Source: Jiangella mangrovi (GTDB lineage Bacteria > Actinomycetota > Actinomycetes > Jiangellales > Jiangellaceae). Taken from it: 64,000 bases of DNA. Each line of letters starts with the position of its first letter. The first letter of the stretch is position 1. Location: the NCBI RefSeq assembly GCF_014204975.1, contig NZ_JACHMM010000001.1, positions 1,426,001 through 1,490,000 of the forward strand, in the 5' to 3' direction. Below the pieces are notes generated by a model. That model saw only the letters and a program-made list of their open reading frames with translations, was not told the DNA's origin and ran no database searches. The translations under genes and the position numbers were made by a program. Of this stretch, positions 27,060-36,758 are shown piece by piece.

Positions 27060-28945
27060 TTGGTGTCCTTCTCGTCGTCGACGATCTCGGCCTCGACGAC
27101 GTCCTCCTCGGCGTTGTCGCCGGCGTCCGAGGACGTCGCGCCGTCGGTGGCACCCGCGTCGGGACCGGCCTGGGCCCCGTCGCCGGACGGGGCCTGCGCA
27201 CTGGCGTAGATGGCCGCGCCCAGCGCCTGGAAGGCGGTCTGCAGGCGCTCGGTGGCCGACTTGATGGCCGCCTCGTCGTTGCCCTCGAGCGCCTTCTTGG
27301 CCTCGGCCAGGGAGGTGTCGACGTCGTCGCGGACCTCCTGGGAGAGCGTGCCCACCTTCTCGGTGTTGTCGGCGAGGAACTTCTCGGTCTGGTAGACCAG
27401 CGACTCGGCCTGGTTGCGGTTCTCGGCGGCCTCGCGACGCTTGGCGTCCTCTTCGGCGTACTGCTCGGCCTCGCGGACCATGCGCTCGATGTCGTCCTTG
27501 GGCAGCGACGACCCACCGGTGATGGTCATGGACTGCTCGCGGCCGGTGCCGAGGTCCTTCGCGGACACGTGCACGATGCCGTTGGCGTCGATGTCGAACG
27601 TGACCTCGATCTGCGGGACGCCGCGCGGCGCCGGCGGCAGACCGGTGAGGTCGAACGTGCCGAGCTTCTTGTTGTAGGCCGCGATCTCGCGCTCGCCCTG
27701 GTAGACCTGGATGCCCACCGTCGGCTGGTTGTCGTCGGCCGTGGTGAAGATCTCGGACCGCTTGGTCGGGATGGTGGTGTTGCGCTCGATCAGCTTCGTC
27801 ATGACGCCGCCCTTGGTCTCGATGCCCAGGGACAGCGGGGTGACGTCGAGCAGCAGGACGTCCTTGACCTCGCCCTTCAGGACACCGGCCTGCAGGCTGG
27901 CGCCGACGGCGACGACCTCGTCGGGGTTGACACCCTTGTTGGGCTCCTTGCCGCCGGTGAGCTCCTTGACCAGCTCGACGACGGCGGGCATGCGGGTGGA
28001 GCCGCCGACGAGGACCACGTGGTCGATCTGGTCGACGGAGATGCCGGCGTCGCGGACCACGTTCTGGAACGGCGACTTGGTGCGGGCCAGCAGGTCGGCC
28101 GTCATCTGCTCGAACTGCGCGCGCGAGAGGGTCTCGTCGACGTGGACGGGGTTCTTCTCGGCGTCCTGCGCGATGTAGGGCAGCGAGATGGACGTCTGCG
28201 TGCTGGACGAGAGCTCGATCTTCGCCCGCTCGGCGGCCTCGCGGACGCGCTGCATGGCGATCTTGTCCTTGGAGAGGTCGAGGCCGTGCGCGGACTTGAC
28301 CTGGCCGATCAGCCAGTCGACGACCTTCTGGTCCCAGTCGTCGCCACCGAGGTGGTTGTCGCCGCTGGTGGCCTTGACCTCGACGACGCCCTCGCCGATC
28401 TCGAGGAGGGACACGTCGAAGGTGCCGCCGCCGAGGTCGAAGACGAGGATGGTCTGGTCGTGCTCGCCCTTGTCGAGGCCGTAGGCCAGCGCCGCGGCGG
28501 TGGGCTCGTTGACGATGCGCAGGACGTTGAGGCCCGCGATCTCGCCGGCCTCCTTGGTGGCCTGGCGCTGGGAGTCGTTGAAGTACGCCGGGACGGTGAC
28601 GACGGCGTCGGTGATGGTCTCGCCCAGGTACGCCTCGGCGTCGCGCTTGAGCTTCTGCAGGACGAACGCCGAGATCTGCTGCGGCGTGAAGTTCTTGTCG
28701 TCGATCTTCTGCGACCAGTCGGTGCCCATGTGGCGCTTGACCGAGCGGATGGTGCGATCGACGTTGGTGACGGCCTGGCGCTTGGCCACCTCACCGACCA
28801 GGACCTCGCCGTTCTTGGCGAAGGCCACGACGGACGGGGTGGTCCGGGACCCCTCGGCGTTGGCGATGACGGTGGCCTCGCCACCCTCGAGAACGGCCAC
28901 GACGGAGTTCGTCGTGCCCAGGTCGATGCCGACGGCACGTGCCAT
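27056..28945 (-). CDS. dnaK: DnaK (Hsp70) chaperone
   Basis: A 629-aa Hsp70. ATPase motifs are [29 protein letters not shown] and [10 protein letters not shown]; the linker is [15 protein letters not shown], followed by the substrate domain and an acidic tail ending [10 protein letters not shown]. The ATG has GGAGGT upstream. First gene of the heat-shock operon, under two HAIR operators; it also serves as the HspR co-repressor in related bacteria. Confidence 0.98.
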   Translation of the reverse strand: MARAVGIDLGTTNSVVAVLEGGEATVIANAEGSRTTPSVVAFAKNGEVLVGEVAKRQAVTNVDRTIRSVKRHMGTDWSQKIDDKNFTPQQISAFVLQKLKRDAEAYLGETITDAVVTVPAYFNDSQRQATKEAGEIAGLNVLRIVNEPTAAALAYGLDKGEHDQTILVFDLGGGTFDVSLLEIGEGVVEVKATSGDNHLGGDDWDQKVVDWLIGQVKSAHGLDLSKDKIAMQRVREAAERAKIELSSSTQTSISLPYIAQDAEKNPVHVDETLSRAQFEQMTADLLARTKSPFQNVVRDAGISVDQIDHVVLVGGSTRMPAVVELVKELTGGKEPNKGVNPDEVVAVGASLQAGVLKGEVKDVLLLDVTPLSLGIETKGGVMTKLIERNTTIPTKRSEIFTTADDNQPTVGIQVYQGEREIAAYNKKLGTFDLTGLPPAPRGVPQIEVTFDIDANGIVHVSAKDLGTGREQSMTITGGSSLPKDDIERMVREAEQYAEEDAKRREAAENRNQAESLVYQTEKFLADNTEKVGTLSQEVRDDVDTSLAEAKKALEGNDEAAIKSATERLQTAFQALGAAIYASAQAPSGDGAQAGPDAGATDGATSSDAGDNAEEDVVEAEIVDDEKDTK

Positions 28946-28976
28946 GGCAGTTACCTCCAGTGTTCACTCAGCAGTG

Positions 28977-29022
28977 TTGAGTCAGTATGGCTCAACTATA
29001 ACCTTGAGCCGACGGGGCTCAA
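28977..29022 (-). promoter_or_regulatory. dnaK promoter with two HAIR operators
   Basis: Two inverted repeats, TTGAG...CTCAA at 28977-28995 and 29004-29022, flank the promoter. On the minus strand TTGAGC (29017-29022) and TATAGT (28995-29000) are spaced by 16 bp and look like -35 and -10. HspR bound at either site would cover the promoter. Confidence 0.9.
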
Positions 29023-29092
29023 CTTCCGTACCCCGAACAACGAGCGACCTGCTCTGAGGATTCCCTCAGCAATGCCGCGTACGCTGGCCGCC

Positions 29093-29221
29093 ATGTTCCC
29101 GGAGTTCCAGGACGACGACGCGCCCCGGCGCCCCGACGTGCGCAAGAAGGTCGTGGCCGCGGTCCTCATCGTGTGCCTGATCGCCGGCGTGGCGCCGTTC
29201 CTCGCCGTCCTGATCTTCTGA
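29093..29221 (+). CDS. 42-aa single-TM small membrane protein
   Basis: A short hydrophilic N-terminus (MFPEFQDDDAPRRPDVRKK) is followed by one transmembrane helix (VVAAVLIVCLIAGVAPFLAVLIF) running to the stop. TACGCT at 29080-29085 is a good -10 hexamer with the ATG about 8 nt after it, so a leaderless transcript is likely. The next gene begins 5 bp after its stop, suggesting co-transcription. Function unknown. Confidence 0.6.
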   Translation: MFPEFQDDDAPRRPDVRKKVVAAVLIVCLIAGVAPFLAVLIF

Positions 29222-29226
29222 GCGCG

Positions 29227-30420
29227 ATGACCGTTCAGGAGGACGCGCGACCGGTGGCCGTGCGCAGCCGGCTGCTCGGCGTCGACGCCGCTCGCGGCAT
29301 CGCCCTGCTGGGCATGATGTCGGTGCACATCATCCCGGCGGTCACCGACGACGGCGGGCTCTCGGCGGCCCGGCTGATCGCGGGCGGCCGATCATCGGCC
29401 CTGTTCGCGCTGCTGGCCGGCGTCGGGCTGGCGCTGGCCACCGGCGCGCGCACGCCGCTGCGGGGCCGCCCGCTGGCCGCGGCGGGCGTCGGTGTGGCCC
29501 TGCGCGCGCTGGTCATCCTGCTCGTCGGGCTGTGCCTGGGCGCATTCGAGTCCGGCGTCGCCGTCATCCTGGTCAACTACGCGCTGCTGTTCGTGCTGGC
29601 GATCCCGTTCCTCGGGCTGGGCCCGCGGATCCTGCTGCCGCTCGGCCTGGTCTGGGCCGTCGGCGCGCCGCTGCTCAACCACTACTGGCGCATCGGCGAG
29701 CCGTTGTCGTCGTACGCCACGCCCTCCTTCGACTCGCTGGAGGACCCGGTCGGGCTGCTGCGCGAGCTGCTGGTCACCGGGTACTACCCGGTGTTCCCCT
29801 GGATGGCGTACCTGCTGGTCGGGCTGGGCATCGGCCGGCTGGCGCTGTCGTCGGCCCGGGTCGCGACGACGCTCCTGGCCGGCGGCGCGGCGCTCGCGGT
29901 GGCCGCCTGGGTGACGTCGACGGTGCTGCTCGACAACGGAGCGCTGGAGCACCTGGTGGCGGCCGGACTGGGCGGGCACCCGGCCAACCCGTTCGACTTC
30001 GCCGCGGCCGTGAACAACACGTCCTTCTACGGCACGACCCCGGCCACGTCGTGGTGGTGGCTGGTCGTCGCAGCGCCGCACACCGCTACGCCGTTCGACC
30101 TGCTGCACACCATCGGCACCAGCGCGGCGGTGCTCGGGCTCATGCTGCTCCTGGCCGCGCGCGTCCGGCCGCTGGTGTGGCCACTGGCGGCCATCGGCGG
30201 CATGACGTTCACGCTGTACACCCTGCACGTCGTGCTGCTGTCGGGCCCGATCCAGGGCCACGACGTCTCCACCTACCTCACGCACGTCGTCATCGTGTTC
30301 GCCATCGCGATGCCCTGGCGGGCGTTCATCGGCCGCGGCCCGCTCGAGGCGGTGGCGGCCGCCATGGGCCGCGCCGGACGCGAGCTCGTGCTGTCACCGT
30401 CGTCGCGGCGACAGGACTGA
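29227..30420 (+). CDS. Multi-pass membrane acyltransferase-like protein (HGSNAT/DUF1624-DUF418 type)
   Basis: A 397-aa protein with about ten transmembrane helices. The start, SRLLGVDAARGIALLGMMSVHI, is the signature of the heparan-alpha-glucosaminide N-acetyltransferase catalytic domain, and FTLYTLHVVLL near the C-terminus fits DUF418. Such proteins move acyl groups across the membrane to sugars or envelope components. The substrate is unknown. It follows the 42-aa membrane protein directly. Confidence 0.75.
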   Translation: MTVQEDARPVAVRSRLLGVDAARGIALLGMMSVHIIPAVTDDGGLSAARLIAGGRSSALFALLAGVGLALATGARTPLRGRPLAAAGVGVALRALVILLVGLCLGAFESGVAVILVNYALLFVLAIPFLGLGPRILLPLGLVWAVGAPLLNHYWRIGEPLSSYATPSFDSLEDPVGLLRELLVTGYYPVFPWMAYLLVGLGIGRLALSSARVATTLLAGGAALAVAAWVTSTVLLDNGALEHLVAAGLGGHPANPFDFAAAVNNTSFYGTTPATSWWWLVVAAPHTATPFDLLHTIGTSAAVLGLMLLLAARVRPLVWPLAAIGGMTFTLYTLHVVLLSGPIQGHDVSTYLTHVVIVFAIAMPWRAFIGRGPLEAVAAAMGRAGRELVLSPSSRRQD

Positions 30421-31715
30421 GAGCTCGACGGCGTCGGCCATGGCCTGGTAGCCGGCGTCGCCCGGGTGCAGGTGGTCCCCGGAGTCGTACTCGGGACGGA
30501 TCCGCTGCGGGTCGGCGGGGTCGCGCAGGACGGCGTCGAAGTCGATGACGGCGTCGAACGCGCCCGAGGTGCGGATCCACTCGTTGACGGCGACCCGGAC
30601 GGCCTCGCGCTCCGGCGTCCACGTGCCCCAGCCCTCGACGGCCCGATGGTGGCGCCGACCACGCGCATCCCCTGGTCGTGGCCGCGCTCGATGATCTGCT
30701 CGTAGGCGGCGATCAGCTTCGACGGGTCGTACTGCGAGTTCGGCTGCTGGATGTCGTTGACGCCCTCGAAGACGACGACGGTGCCCGCCGCGGTCTGGGT
30801 CAGCGCGTCGCGGTCGAACCTCGCCAGCGCGTTGTCGCCCTGACCGGCGCTGTTGGCGTGCAGCAGCAGCCGGTTGCCGCCGATGCCGGCGTTGAGGATC
30901 CCGAAGCGCTGCGGCCGCGGCAGCGCGAGCATGCGGTCGGCCAGGTAGTCGGGCCAGCGCCGGTTCGCGTCGCGGGTCGAGCCGCTGCCGTCGGTGATCG
31001 AGTCACCCAGGAACACCACGGCGCCGGACGTCGCGCCGCGCACGTCGAGGCCGTCGAGGAACCAGAACGAGGTGGTGGTCTGGCCGAAGGCCGACACCGC
31101 CGGCGACGCGGTCCGGTCGCCGGTCGCGATCCAGCCGGTCGAGTGGGCCGCCGCGTGGTAGGTCGCCGGGCCGGTCGGGCCCGGCACGTGCAAGCTGACG
31201 ATGACGTCGCCGTCGTCGGGGATCCGCAGCATGACGGGGTCGGACACCAGTTCCGCGCCGGCCGGGACCGTGACGCCCGCCTCGCCCGAGAACGTCACCG
31301 GCCGCAGCGTCGCCGGGTCGACGTCGCCGGGGTTCGCGCCCGGCAGCGCCAGCGTCACGGCGCCGACGACCAGCGGCTGCGCCCCGTAGACGTTGCTGAG
31401 CCGGAGCCGGGACTGCGAACCGCCCACGGAGACGTGCAGCCGCTGCCGGATGGTGGCGTCGGTGAACCCGGCCAGCGCCTGGCCGCTCACCGGTCGCGCG
31501 ACGGCGGTGGCCCAGGTGCCCACCCAGCCGCTCGACGCGGCGGGCGCGGCGGGCGCGGCCGGGGCGTCGACGGCGGCGGGCGTACCCGGAACGGCGGCGT
31601 CGGCGGGCGGTTCGGCCAGGGTGGCGCCGGCCATCAGCGCGGCGCCGGCGGCGGCCGCGGTGAGCAGCCCGGCCCAGCGGCGGAACGATCTCGGCAGCGA
31701 ACGGGACGGCGGCAT
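30394..31715 (-). pseudogene. Secreted SGNH/GDSL esterase, frameshifted
   Basis: Signal peptide (AGLLTAAAAGAALMAGATLA), an N-terminal beta domain, then SGNH block I VVFLGDSITDGSGS, the block III Gly/Asn (GIGGNRLL) and block V-like VVFEGVNDI. After GMRVVGATIGP (about 30640) the frame shifts: one base appears missing. The conserved continuation EGWGTWTPEREAVR and the catalytic DHLHPGDAGY sit in the next frame, ending with a stop at 30394. Read straight, the protein loses its Asp-His pair. This is either a true pseudogene or a sequencing error. Ribosome site GAGGAG before the ATG at 31715. The true-frame end overlaps the convergent acyltransferase gene by 27 bp. Confidence 0.8.
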
Positions 31716-31742
31716 CGGCGGCTCCTCGCAGCTCGTTCAATC

Positions 31743-31824
31743 GGGTCGCGCAGAGATCACACGACGTACCGAGGACTCAGGGGGACCTCCGGCCCTCCAT
31801 CGCCCATCGGTCTCTGCTCGACCC
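31743..31824 (-). repeat. Palindromic intergenic repeat (copy D, 82 bp)
   Basis: Ends GGGTCGCGCAGAGA and TCTCTGCTCGACCC pair at 13 of 14 positions. Bases 31768-31824 match 23701-23756 in inverse orientation at 53 of 57 positions. The left end TCGCGCAGAGATC also matches the reverse complement of the 4842 element's left end, tying copies A-D into one family. Confidence 0.8.
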
Positions 31825-31964
31825 TCAGCGTCGTGTCGGCCGAGCCCGGCCGGGGGTGTCCGGGCTCGGCAGTCATGACGCTAGGGCGGGCCTGGCCCGT
31901 CCCGCCAGCCACGATGCGCCGAACGGCCGCCGTCGTGCGGCAAGCGGTTTCCCCTTCAGATGGC

Positions 31965-31993
31965 TTGCGGACAAAGTAGTTTGCGTTTTAAAG
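31965..31993 (+). promoter_or_regulatory. Putative sigma-A-type promoter of the membrane protein-ABC operon
   Basis: TTGCGG (31965-31970), 17 bp, TTAAAG (31988-31993), about 8 bp before the ATG at 32002. The stretch 31970-32000 is markedly AT-richer than its surroundings and contains two AAAGT repeats that could be operator half-sites for the winged-helix regulator in the operon. Confidence 0.55.
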
Positions 31994-32001
31994 TGATTGG
32001 C

Positions 32002-32631
32002 ATGACGAACCCCGACGACCTCACCCCCGAGGAGTCACTGCGGCTGATCGCCCAGGAGCGGGCGGCCGTCACCGGGCGGCACCGGAGCAACATGGCGCTC
32101 TACTACGTGCCCTGGGGACTGGCCTGGCTCATCGGGTTCGGCCTGCTCACGCTCGATCAAGGACCCGGCAGCGACGGCCCCTGGGTCGACCTCCCCGACG
32201 CGCTGCCGCTGGTCGTGCTGTTCGCACTCATGGCGGTCGCCACGGCCGTCACCGTCGTCACCTCGACGCGCGAGGCCCGCCAGGTCGGCGGCGAGAGCAA
32301 CCGCCGTGGCGCCATGTACGGCCTCAGCTGGGCGCTGGCGTTCGGCACGATCTTCCCGATCCTGGGCCGGTTCGCCGACCACCTGCCCGAGGACCAGCGC
32401 GGCCTGCTCTTCGGCTCCGTCAGCGTGGCGTTGAGCGGCGTCTTCTACCTGGCCGGCGGGGCCATCTGGCTCGACTGGGGCATGTTCGTGCTCGGCGGCT
32501 GGCTGCTGGTGGTGAACCTCGCCGGAGTGCTGGCCGGGCCGGGCTGGCACTCGCTGATCATCGCCGTCGCGGGCGGCGGCGGGCTCGTCGCCGCCGGGCT
32601 CGTCGCGCTGGCCCGGCGGTCCCCGTCATGA
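32002..32631 (+). CDS. Integral membrane protein of a regulator-ABC operon
   Basis: A 209-aa protein with about six hydrophobic helices after a short N-terminal helix (MTNPDDLTPEESLRLIAQERAAV). No named family is recognised. It is translationally coupled (ATGA) to the next gene, a winged-helix regulator, and through it to an ABC ATPase and permease. It may be a sensor or accessory subunit of that transporter. Confidence 0.65.
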   Translation: MTNPDDLTPEESLRLIAQERAAVTGRHRSNMALYYVPWGLAWLIGFGLLTLDQGPGSDGPWVDLPDALPLVVLFALMAVATAVTVVTSTREARQVGGESNRRGAMYGLSWALAFGTIFPILGRFADHLPEDQRGLLFGSVSVALSGVFYLAGGAIWLDWGMFVLGGWLLVVNLAGVLAGPGWHSLIIAVAGGGGLVAAGLVALARRSPS

Positions 32632-32948
32632 CGCCGTCGGCCGACCTCGACCCCGTCATCCACGCCCAGGCCCGGCTCCGGGTGGTCGCGGCGCTGTCCG
32701 CGCTGCCCCCCGGCGACCACATGACCTTCCCCTACCTGCAGAAGGTGCTCGACATGACGGCCGGCAACCTCTCGGTGCACCTCGGCAAGCTCGAGGAGGC
32801 CCGCTACGTCGAGATCACCAAGACCCATCAGGGACGGCGCCCGGTCACCTACGTCGCCCTCACCTCGCGCGGCCGGGCCGCGTTCGACGACTACACGGCG
32901 GCGATCCGCGCCCTGCTCGACGGCGCCGCGGTAACGGAGCACCCATGA
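32628..32948 (+). CDS. Winged-helix transcriptional regulator
   Basis: A 106-aa one-domain winged helix (about residues 10-95: LRVVAALSALPPGD, LDMTAGNLSVHLGKLEEARYVEI, RRPVTYVALTSRGRAAF). It resembles the MarR/PadR-like regulators found inside ABC operons. Overlaps both neighbours as ATGA. It probably controls this operon from the promoter at 31965. Confidence 0.82.
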   Translation: MTPSADLDPVIHAQARLRVVAALSALPPGDHMTFPYLQKVLDMTAGNLSVHLGKLEEARYVEITKTHQGRRPVTYVALTSRGRAAFDDYTAAIRALLDGAAVTEHP

Positions 32949-33835
32949 GCGACCTCATCGCCCGCGCCATCGGCGTCTCGCGCCGCTACGGCGACGTCGT
33001 CGCGCTCGACCACGTCGACCTCGACATCCCGGCCGGTCAGCTGGTCGGCCTGCTCGGCCCGAACGGCGCCGGCAAGTCCACGCTGATCAACCTGTTCGTG
33101 GGGCTGCGCCGGCCCGGCGGCGGCCGGGTCGAGATCCGCGGCGCCAACCCGATGACCCCGACCACCCGCCGCATCCTCGGCGTCACGCCGCAGGAGACCG
33201 GGCTGCCGCTGAGCCTGCGGGTGGGAGAGACCGCCGACCTGGTGGCGGCGCACTTCGCGAACCCGGTGCCGCCGGGCGAGCTGTTCGAGCGGTTCGGCCT
33301 GACCGGGCTCGAGGGCCGGCAGTGCGGCTCGCTCAGCGGCGGCCAGAAGCGCCGGCTCGCCGTCGCGCTGGCGTTCGCCGGCCGGCCCGAGATCGTCTTC
33401 CTCGACGAGCCGACCACCGGCCTCGACGTCGACGCGCGGCACCACCTGTGGCAGGGCATCCGCGCGTTCCACGCCGAGGGCGGCACCGTCGTGCTGACCA
33501 GTCACTACCTCGAAGAGGTCGAGGCGCTGGCCGAGCGGGTCGTCGTCATCGACCACGGCCGCGTCATCCGCGACGGCAGCATCGCCGAGATCCGCGACGT
33601 CGCCGGCATGCGCCGGGTCAGCTTCGTGGCGGCCGACCTGCCGGAGCTGCCCGGTGTGATGTCCGCCGAGCGCGACGAGGCCGGCCTGGTCCAGCTCATG
33701 ACCACCGACGCCGACGAGCTCGTCCGCGGCCTCGTCACCGCGGGCGTGGCGTTCCGCGACCTCGAGGTGCGCAGCACGTCGCTCGAGGACGCGTTCCTGG
33801 CCCTGACCGCCGATGACCACCGGAGCCTCGCATGA
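32945..33835 (+). CDS. ABC transporter ATP-binding protein
   Basis: A 296-aa ATPase with Walker A GPNGAGKST, signature LSGGQKRRLAVALAF, Walker B EIVFLDEPTTGLD and TSHYLEEVEALAER. It belongs to the CcmA-type/drug-export group. Overlaps the regulator and the permease genes by four bases each. Confidence 0.92.
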   Translation: MSDLIARAIGVSRRYGDVVALDHVDLDIPAGQLVGLLGPNGAGKSTLINLFVGLRRPGGGRVEIRGANPMTPTTRRILGVTPQETGLPLSLRVGETADLVAAHFANPVPPGELFERFGLTGLEGRQCGSLSGGQKRRLAVALAFAGRPEIVFLDEPTTGLDVDARHHLWQGIRAFHAEGGTVVLTSHYLEEVEALAERVVVIDHGRVIRDGSIAEIRDVAGMRRVSFVAADLPELPGVMSAERDEAGLVQLMTTDADELVRGLVTAGVAFRDLEVRSTSLEDAFLALTADDHRSLA

Positions 33836-34569
33836 GCCTCGTCCTGACCTACGCCCGCTACCAGTTCCTCGAGACGGTGCGCATCCCGGTCGCCGTCATC
33901 GCCACGGTGTTCTTCCCGGCGGCGTCGATGCTGTTCTTCGTCGTCCCGAGCATCGGCGACGATCCGCGCGCGGCCACGCTCGCCACCGCGTCCATGGTCG
34001 TGTTCGCGTCGATGGTCACCTGCCTGTTCCAGTACGGCGCCGGCGTGGCCGAGGACCGCGCGCTGCCGTGGGAGTCGTTCGTGCGCACGCTGCCCTCCGG
34101 CCCCGGCCCGCGCTTCGCCGCCCGGGTGCTGGTCGGGACGGCGTTCGTACTGGTGGCCGTCATCCCCGTGGTGGTCATCGCGGTGCTGTTCACCGAGGCC
34201 ACGCTGAGCCCGGTCCGGTTCGCCGCCGCCCTGGGCGCGCTGGTCGTGGTCGTCGTCCCCTTCACGCTGCTCGGCCTGGCCATCGGCTACTCGCTGCCGG
34301 CCAAGGCCGCCACCGCCGTCGCGACCATCTCGTTCCTGCCGCTGGCCTTCGGCGGCGGCCTCATGGGCGACCCCGAGGACCTGCCCGGCTTCATCGAGAC
34401 CATCGCGCCGTTCCTGCCCACGCGCGGCGCCGGCGAGCTGATCTGGGCCGCCGTCTCCGACATCCCCGTCGAGCCGCTCTCGATGGTCATGCTCGGCGTG
34501 TGGACGGTGGCGGCCGGCGCCGCGGCGGTGGTCGCCTACCGCCGCGACGAGGGCCGCCGGTTCAGCTGA
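33832..34569 (+). CDS. ABC-2 type transporter permease
   Basis: A 245-aa permease with six transmembrane helices and the loop YGAGVAEDRALPWESFVRTLPSGPGPRFAARVL typical of ABC-2 exporters. Last gene of the operon; its stop is 1 bp from the convergent beta-galactosidase stop. Substrate unknown. Confidence 0.88.
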   Translation: MSLVLTYARYQFLETVRIPVAVIATVFFPAASMLFFVVPSIGDDPRAATLATASMVVFASMVTCLFQYGAGVAEDRALPWESFVRTLPSGPGPRFAARVLVGTAFVLVAVIPVVVIAVLFTEATLSPVRFAAALGALVVVVVPFTLLGLAIGYSLPAKAATAVATISFLPLAFGGGLMGDPEDLPGFIETIAPFLPTRGAGELIWAAVSDIPVEPLSMVMLGVWTVAAGAAAVVAYRRDEGRRFS

Positions 34570-34570
34570 G

Positions 34571-36580
34571 TCAGGCCTCGAGGCGCAGCACCGCGACCCC
34601 GCGAGGCGGCAGCGCCACCCGGCCGTCCGACGGCGCCGGGCCGACCAGCGCGGTCGCCGCGGGGACCGGAACGGACGCCGTCGCCGCCCCGTGGTTGAGC
34701 AGGAACGCGTACCGCCCGGAGTCGTTGGACCGCACCGTCGCCTGCACGCCGCCGGGCAGCCCGGGCAGCACGGAGGTCACCCCGGCGCCGGCCAGGACCC
34801 GCCCGACCAGCGCGTCCATGGCGCCGTCGGCGAGCCGGGTGCCGACGTACCAGGCGACGCCGGCGCCGTAGGCGTGGCGGGTGACCGCGGGGCCGCCGGC
34901 CAGCTCCGACGACGTGAACGTGCCGACCACCTCGGCGCCGGCCGGCTCGACGACCTCGGACCAGACGGTGGCCGGCGTGACGGTGCCGGCGAGCTCGACG
35001 TCGACGGTGCCGCCGTCCTCGAGCGGCCAGAACTCCGCCACCGTCAGGCCCAGCACGTCGCGGAACGGCGCCGGGTAGCCGCCGAGGTGGACGCGGTCGT
35101 ACTCGTCGACGATGCCGGAGAAGAACGACATCAGCAGGTGCCCGCCGCCCTGGACGTACGCCGTCAGCCGGGCCGCGTCGGCCTCGGACACCAGGTAGAG
35201 GTTGGGGACGACGACCAGCTTGTACGCCGACAGGTCGCGCGACGGCGGCACGACGTCGACGGCGACCGAGCGGCCGAGCAGCGGCGCGTAGTGCGCCGTC
35301 ACGGCGTCGAACTGCTCCAGCACGGCCGGGTGCGAGCTGCGCTGCAGGCCCCACCAGCTGCGCCAGTCCATGACCACCGCGACGTCGGCCGTGCTGCGCC
35401 CGCCGGCCACCTCGGCCGCCGCGCGCAGCTCCGCCCCCAGCTCGCGGACCTCCTGGAAGGTCCGGGTGTGCTCGCCGCCGTGCGGGACCATGGCGGAGTG
35501 GAACTTCTCGGCGCCGCCGCGGGACTGCCGCCACTGGAAGTACAGGACGGCGTCGGCGCCCTGGGCCACGGCCTGCCAGGACCACAGCCGCATGAGCCCA
35601 GGCGGCTTCGGGCTGTTGCGCGGGCGCCAGTTCACCGCGCTGGGCGCCTGCTCCATGAGCATCCACGGCTGGCCGTGACGCAGCGAGCGCATGAGGTCGT
35701 AGCCGAAGCCGGCCAGCACGTGGGCGTCGGCCTCGTACGGGTCGGGGTAGGAGTCGTAGCTGACGACGTCCTGGTGCGGCGCCCAGGCGAATGGGTCGGT
35801 GCCGCGCGGCATGGGGATGAGGTTGGTCGTCACCGGGACGTCCGGCGTGATCCGGTTGACGATCTCCTTCTCCATGAGGAAGCAGGCCAGCAGCGCGTCG
35901 GAGCCGAACTCGGTGAAGTCGATCTCCTGCGCCGGGTTCGGGAAGGTCGGCGCCGACCGCGGCGGCTGCACCTCCTCGAACGACGAGTACCGCTGCGACC
36001 AGAACGTGGTGGACCACGCCTCGTTCAGCCCGTCGACGTCGCCGTAGCGCCGCTGCAGCCAGACCCGGAAGTCCGCCGCCGAGACGTCGCACCAGCAGCG
36101 CGACACGTGGCAGCCGTACTCGTTGCCGATGTGCCACTCGGCGACGGCGGGGTGGTCGCCGTAGCGTTCGGCCACCCGCTCGACCAGCTCGCCCGCGTAG
36201 CGCCGGTAGACCGGGCTGGACGGGCAGTAGTGCTGCCGCCCACCCGGCCAGAGCGTGGTGCCGTCGGCCGTGACGGGCAGCGTCTCGGGGTGCAGCCGGG
36301 CCAGCCACGGCGGCGGCGACGCGGTCATGGTGGCCAGGCCCGCCGTGATTCCGCCGCCGGCCAGCGTGTCGAGGACGCGGTCGAACCGATCGAACTCGAA
36401 GCGGTCCGGCTCGGGCTGGACGACGGCCCACGAGAAGATGCCGACGCTGACCAGATTGACGCCGGCGTCCTTCATGAGGCGGACGTCGTCGGCCCAGACC
36501 TCTTCCGGCCACTGCTCGGGGTTGTAGTCGCCGCCGAAGGCGATGCCGGTGATCTTCGAGTTCCACGCCCGTGGGCTCAA
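34571..36580 (-). CDS. GH42 beta-galactosidase
   Basis: A 669-aa cytoplasmic glycosidase. The GH42 start FGGDYNPEQWPEEVWADDVRLMKDAGVN is followed by the acid/base Glu in EWHIGNEYGCHV and the nucleophile Glu in LMEQAPSAVNW. Cysteines HVSRCWCDVSAADFR match the GH42 zinc site region. A trimerisation domain and a C-terminal beta domain follow, so the length is normal. TTG at 36580 is the likeliest start; TTG at 36592 is an alternative. No signal peptide, so it acts on imported galactosides. Confidence 0.92.
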   Translation of the reverse strand: MSPRAWNSKITGIAFGGDYNPEQWPEEVWADDVRLMKDAGVNLVSVGIFSWAVVQPEPDRFEFDRFDRVLDTLAGGGITAGLATMTASPPPWLARLHPETLPVTADGTTLWPGGRQHYCPSSPVYRRYAGELVERVAERYGDHPAVAEWHIGNEYGCHVSRCWCDVSAADFRVWLQRRYGDVDGLNEAWSTTFWSQRYSSFEEVQPPRSAPTFPNPAQEIDFTEFGSDALLACFLMEKEIVNRITPDVPVTTNLIPMPRGTDPFAWAPHQDVVSYDSYPDPYEADAHVLAGFGYDLMRSLRHGQPWMLMEQAPSAVNWRPRNSPKPPGLMRLWSWQAVAQGADAVLYFQWRQSRGGAEKFHSAMVPHGGEHTRTFQEVRELGAELRAAAEVAGGRSTADVAVVMDWRSWWGLQRSSHPAVLEQFDAVTAHYAPLLGRSVAVDVVPPSRDLSAYKLVVVPNLYLVSEADAARLTAYVQGGGHLLMSFFSGIVDEYDRVHLGGYPAPFRDVLGLTVAEFWPLEDGGTVDVELAGTVTPATVWSEVVEPAGAEVVGTFTSSELAGGPAVTRHAYGAGVAWYVGTRLADGAMDALVGRVLAGAGVTSVLPGLPGGVQATVRSNDSGRYAFLLNHGAATASVPVPAATALVGPAPSDGRVALPPRGVAVLRLEA

Positions 36581-36590
36581 AATCGCTCCC

Positions 36591-36619
36591 AATTTACCGG
36601 TTTGTTATTGCGCCGTCAA
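36591..36619 (-). promoter_or_regulatory. Promoter of the GH42 gene
   Basis: On the minus strand TTGACG (36614-36619), 17 bp, TAAATT (36591-36596). Transcription would begin only a few bases before the TTG start, so the message would be nearly leaderless. It is arranged back to back with the M14 peptidase promoter at 36647. Confidence 0.72.
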
Positions 36620-36646
36620 TAGCATCTTGTCCTACTGACATGAGCA

Positions 36647-36675
36647 TTGACCCTACCAACTACTGTCGCTAGGTT
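36647..36675 (+). promoter_or_regulatory. Promoter of the M14 peptidase gene
   Basis: TTGACC (36647-36652), 17 bp, TAGGTT (36670-36675): close to the sigma-A/HrdB consensus. It leaves an untranslated leader of about 75 nt before the ATG at 36759. Confidence 0.75.
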
Positions 36676-36758
36676 ACGTGGACCCCCACGTCCGAATTGT
36701 CCAGCGAGCGCCAGGACCATTGCACGCATCGCCGGACTTCATGAACGGAGGTCCCGAC

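Noticed and set aside
27569-29221. 550-aa plus-strand ORF opposite dnaK
   Set aside because: Antisense shadow of dnaK for most of its length; only its last 42 codons form a plausible independent small gene, listed separately.
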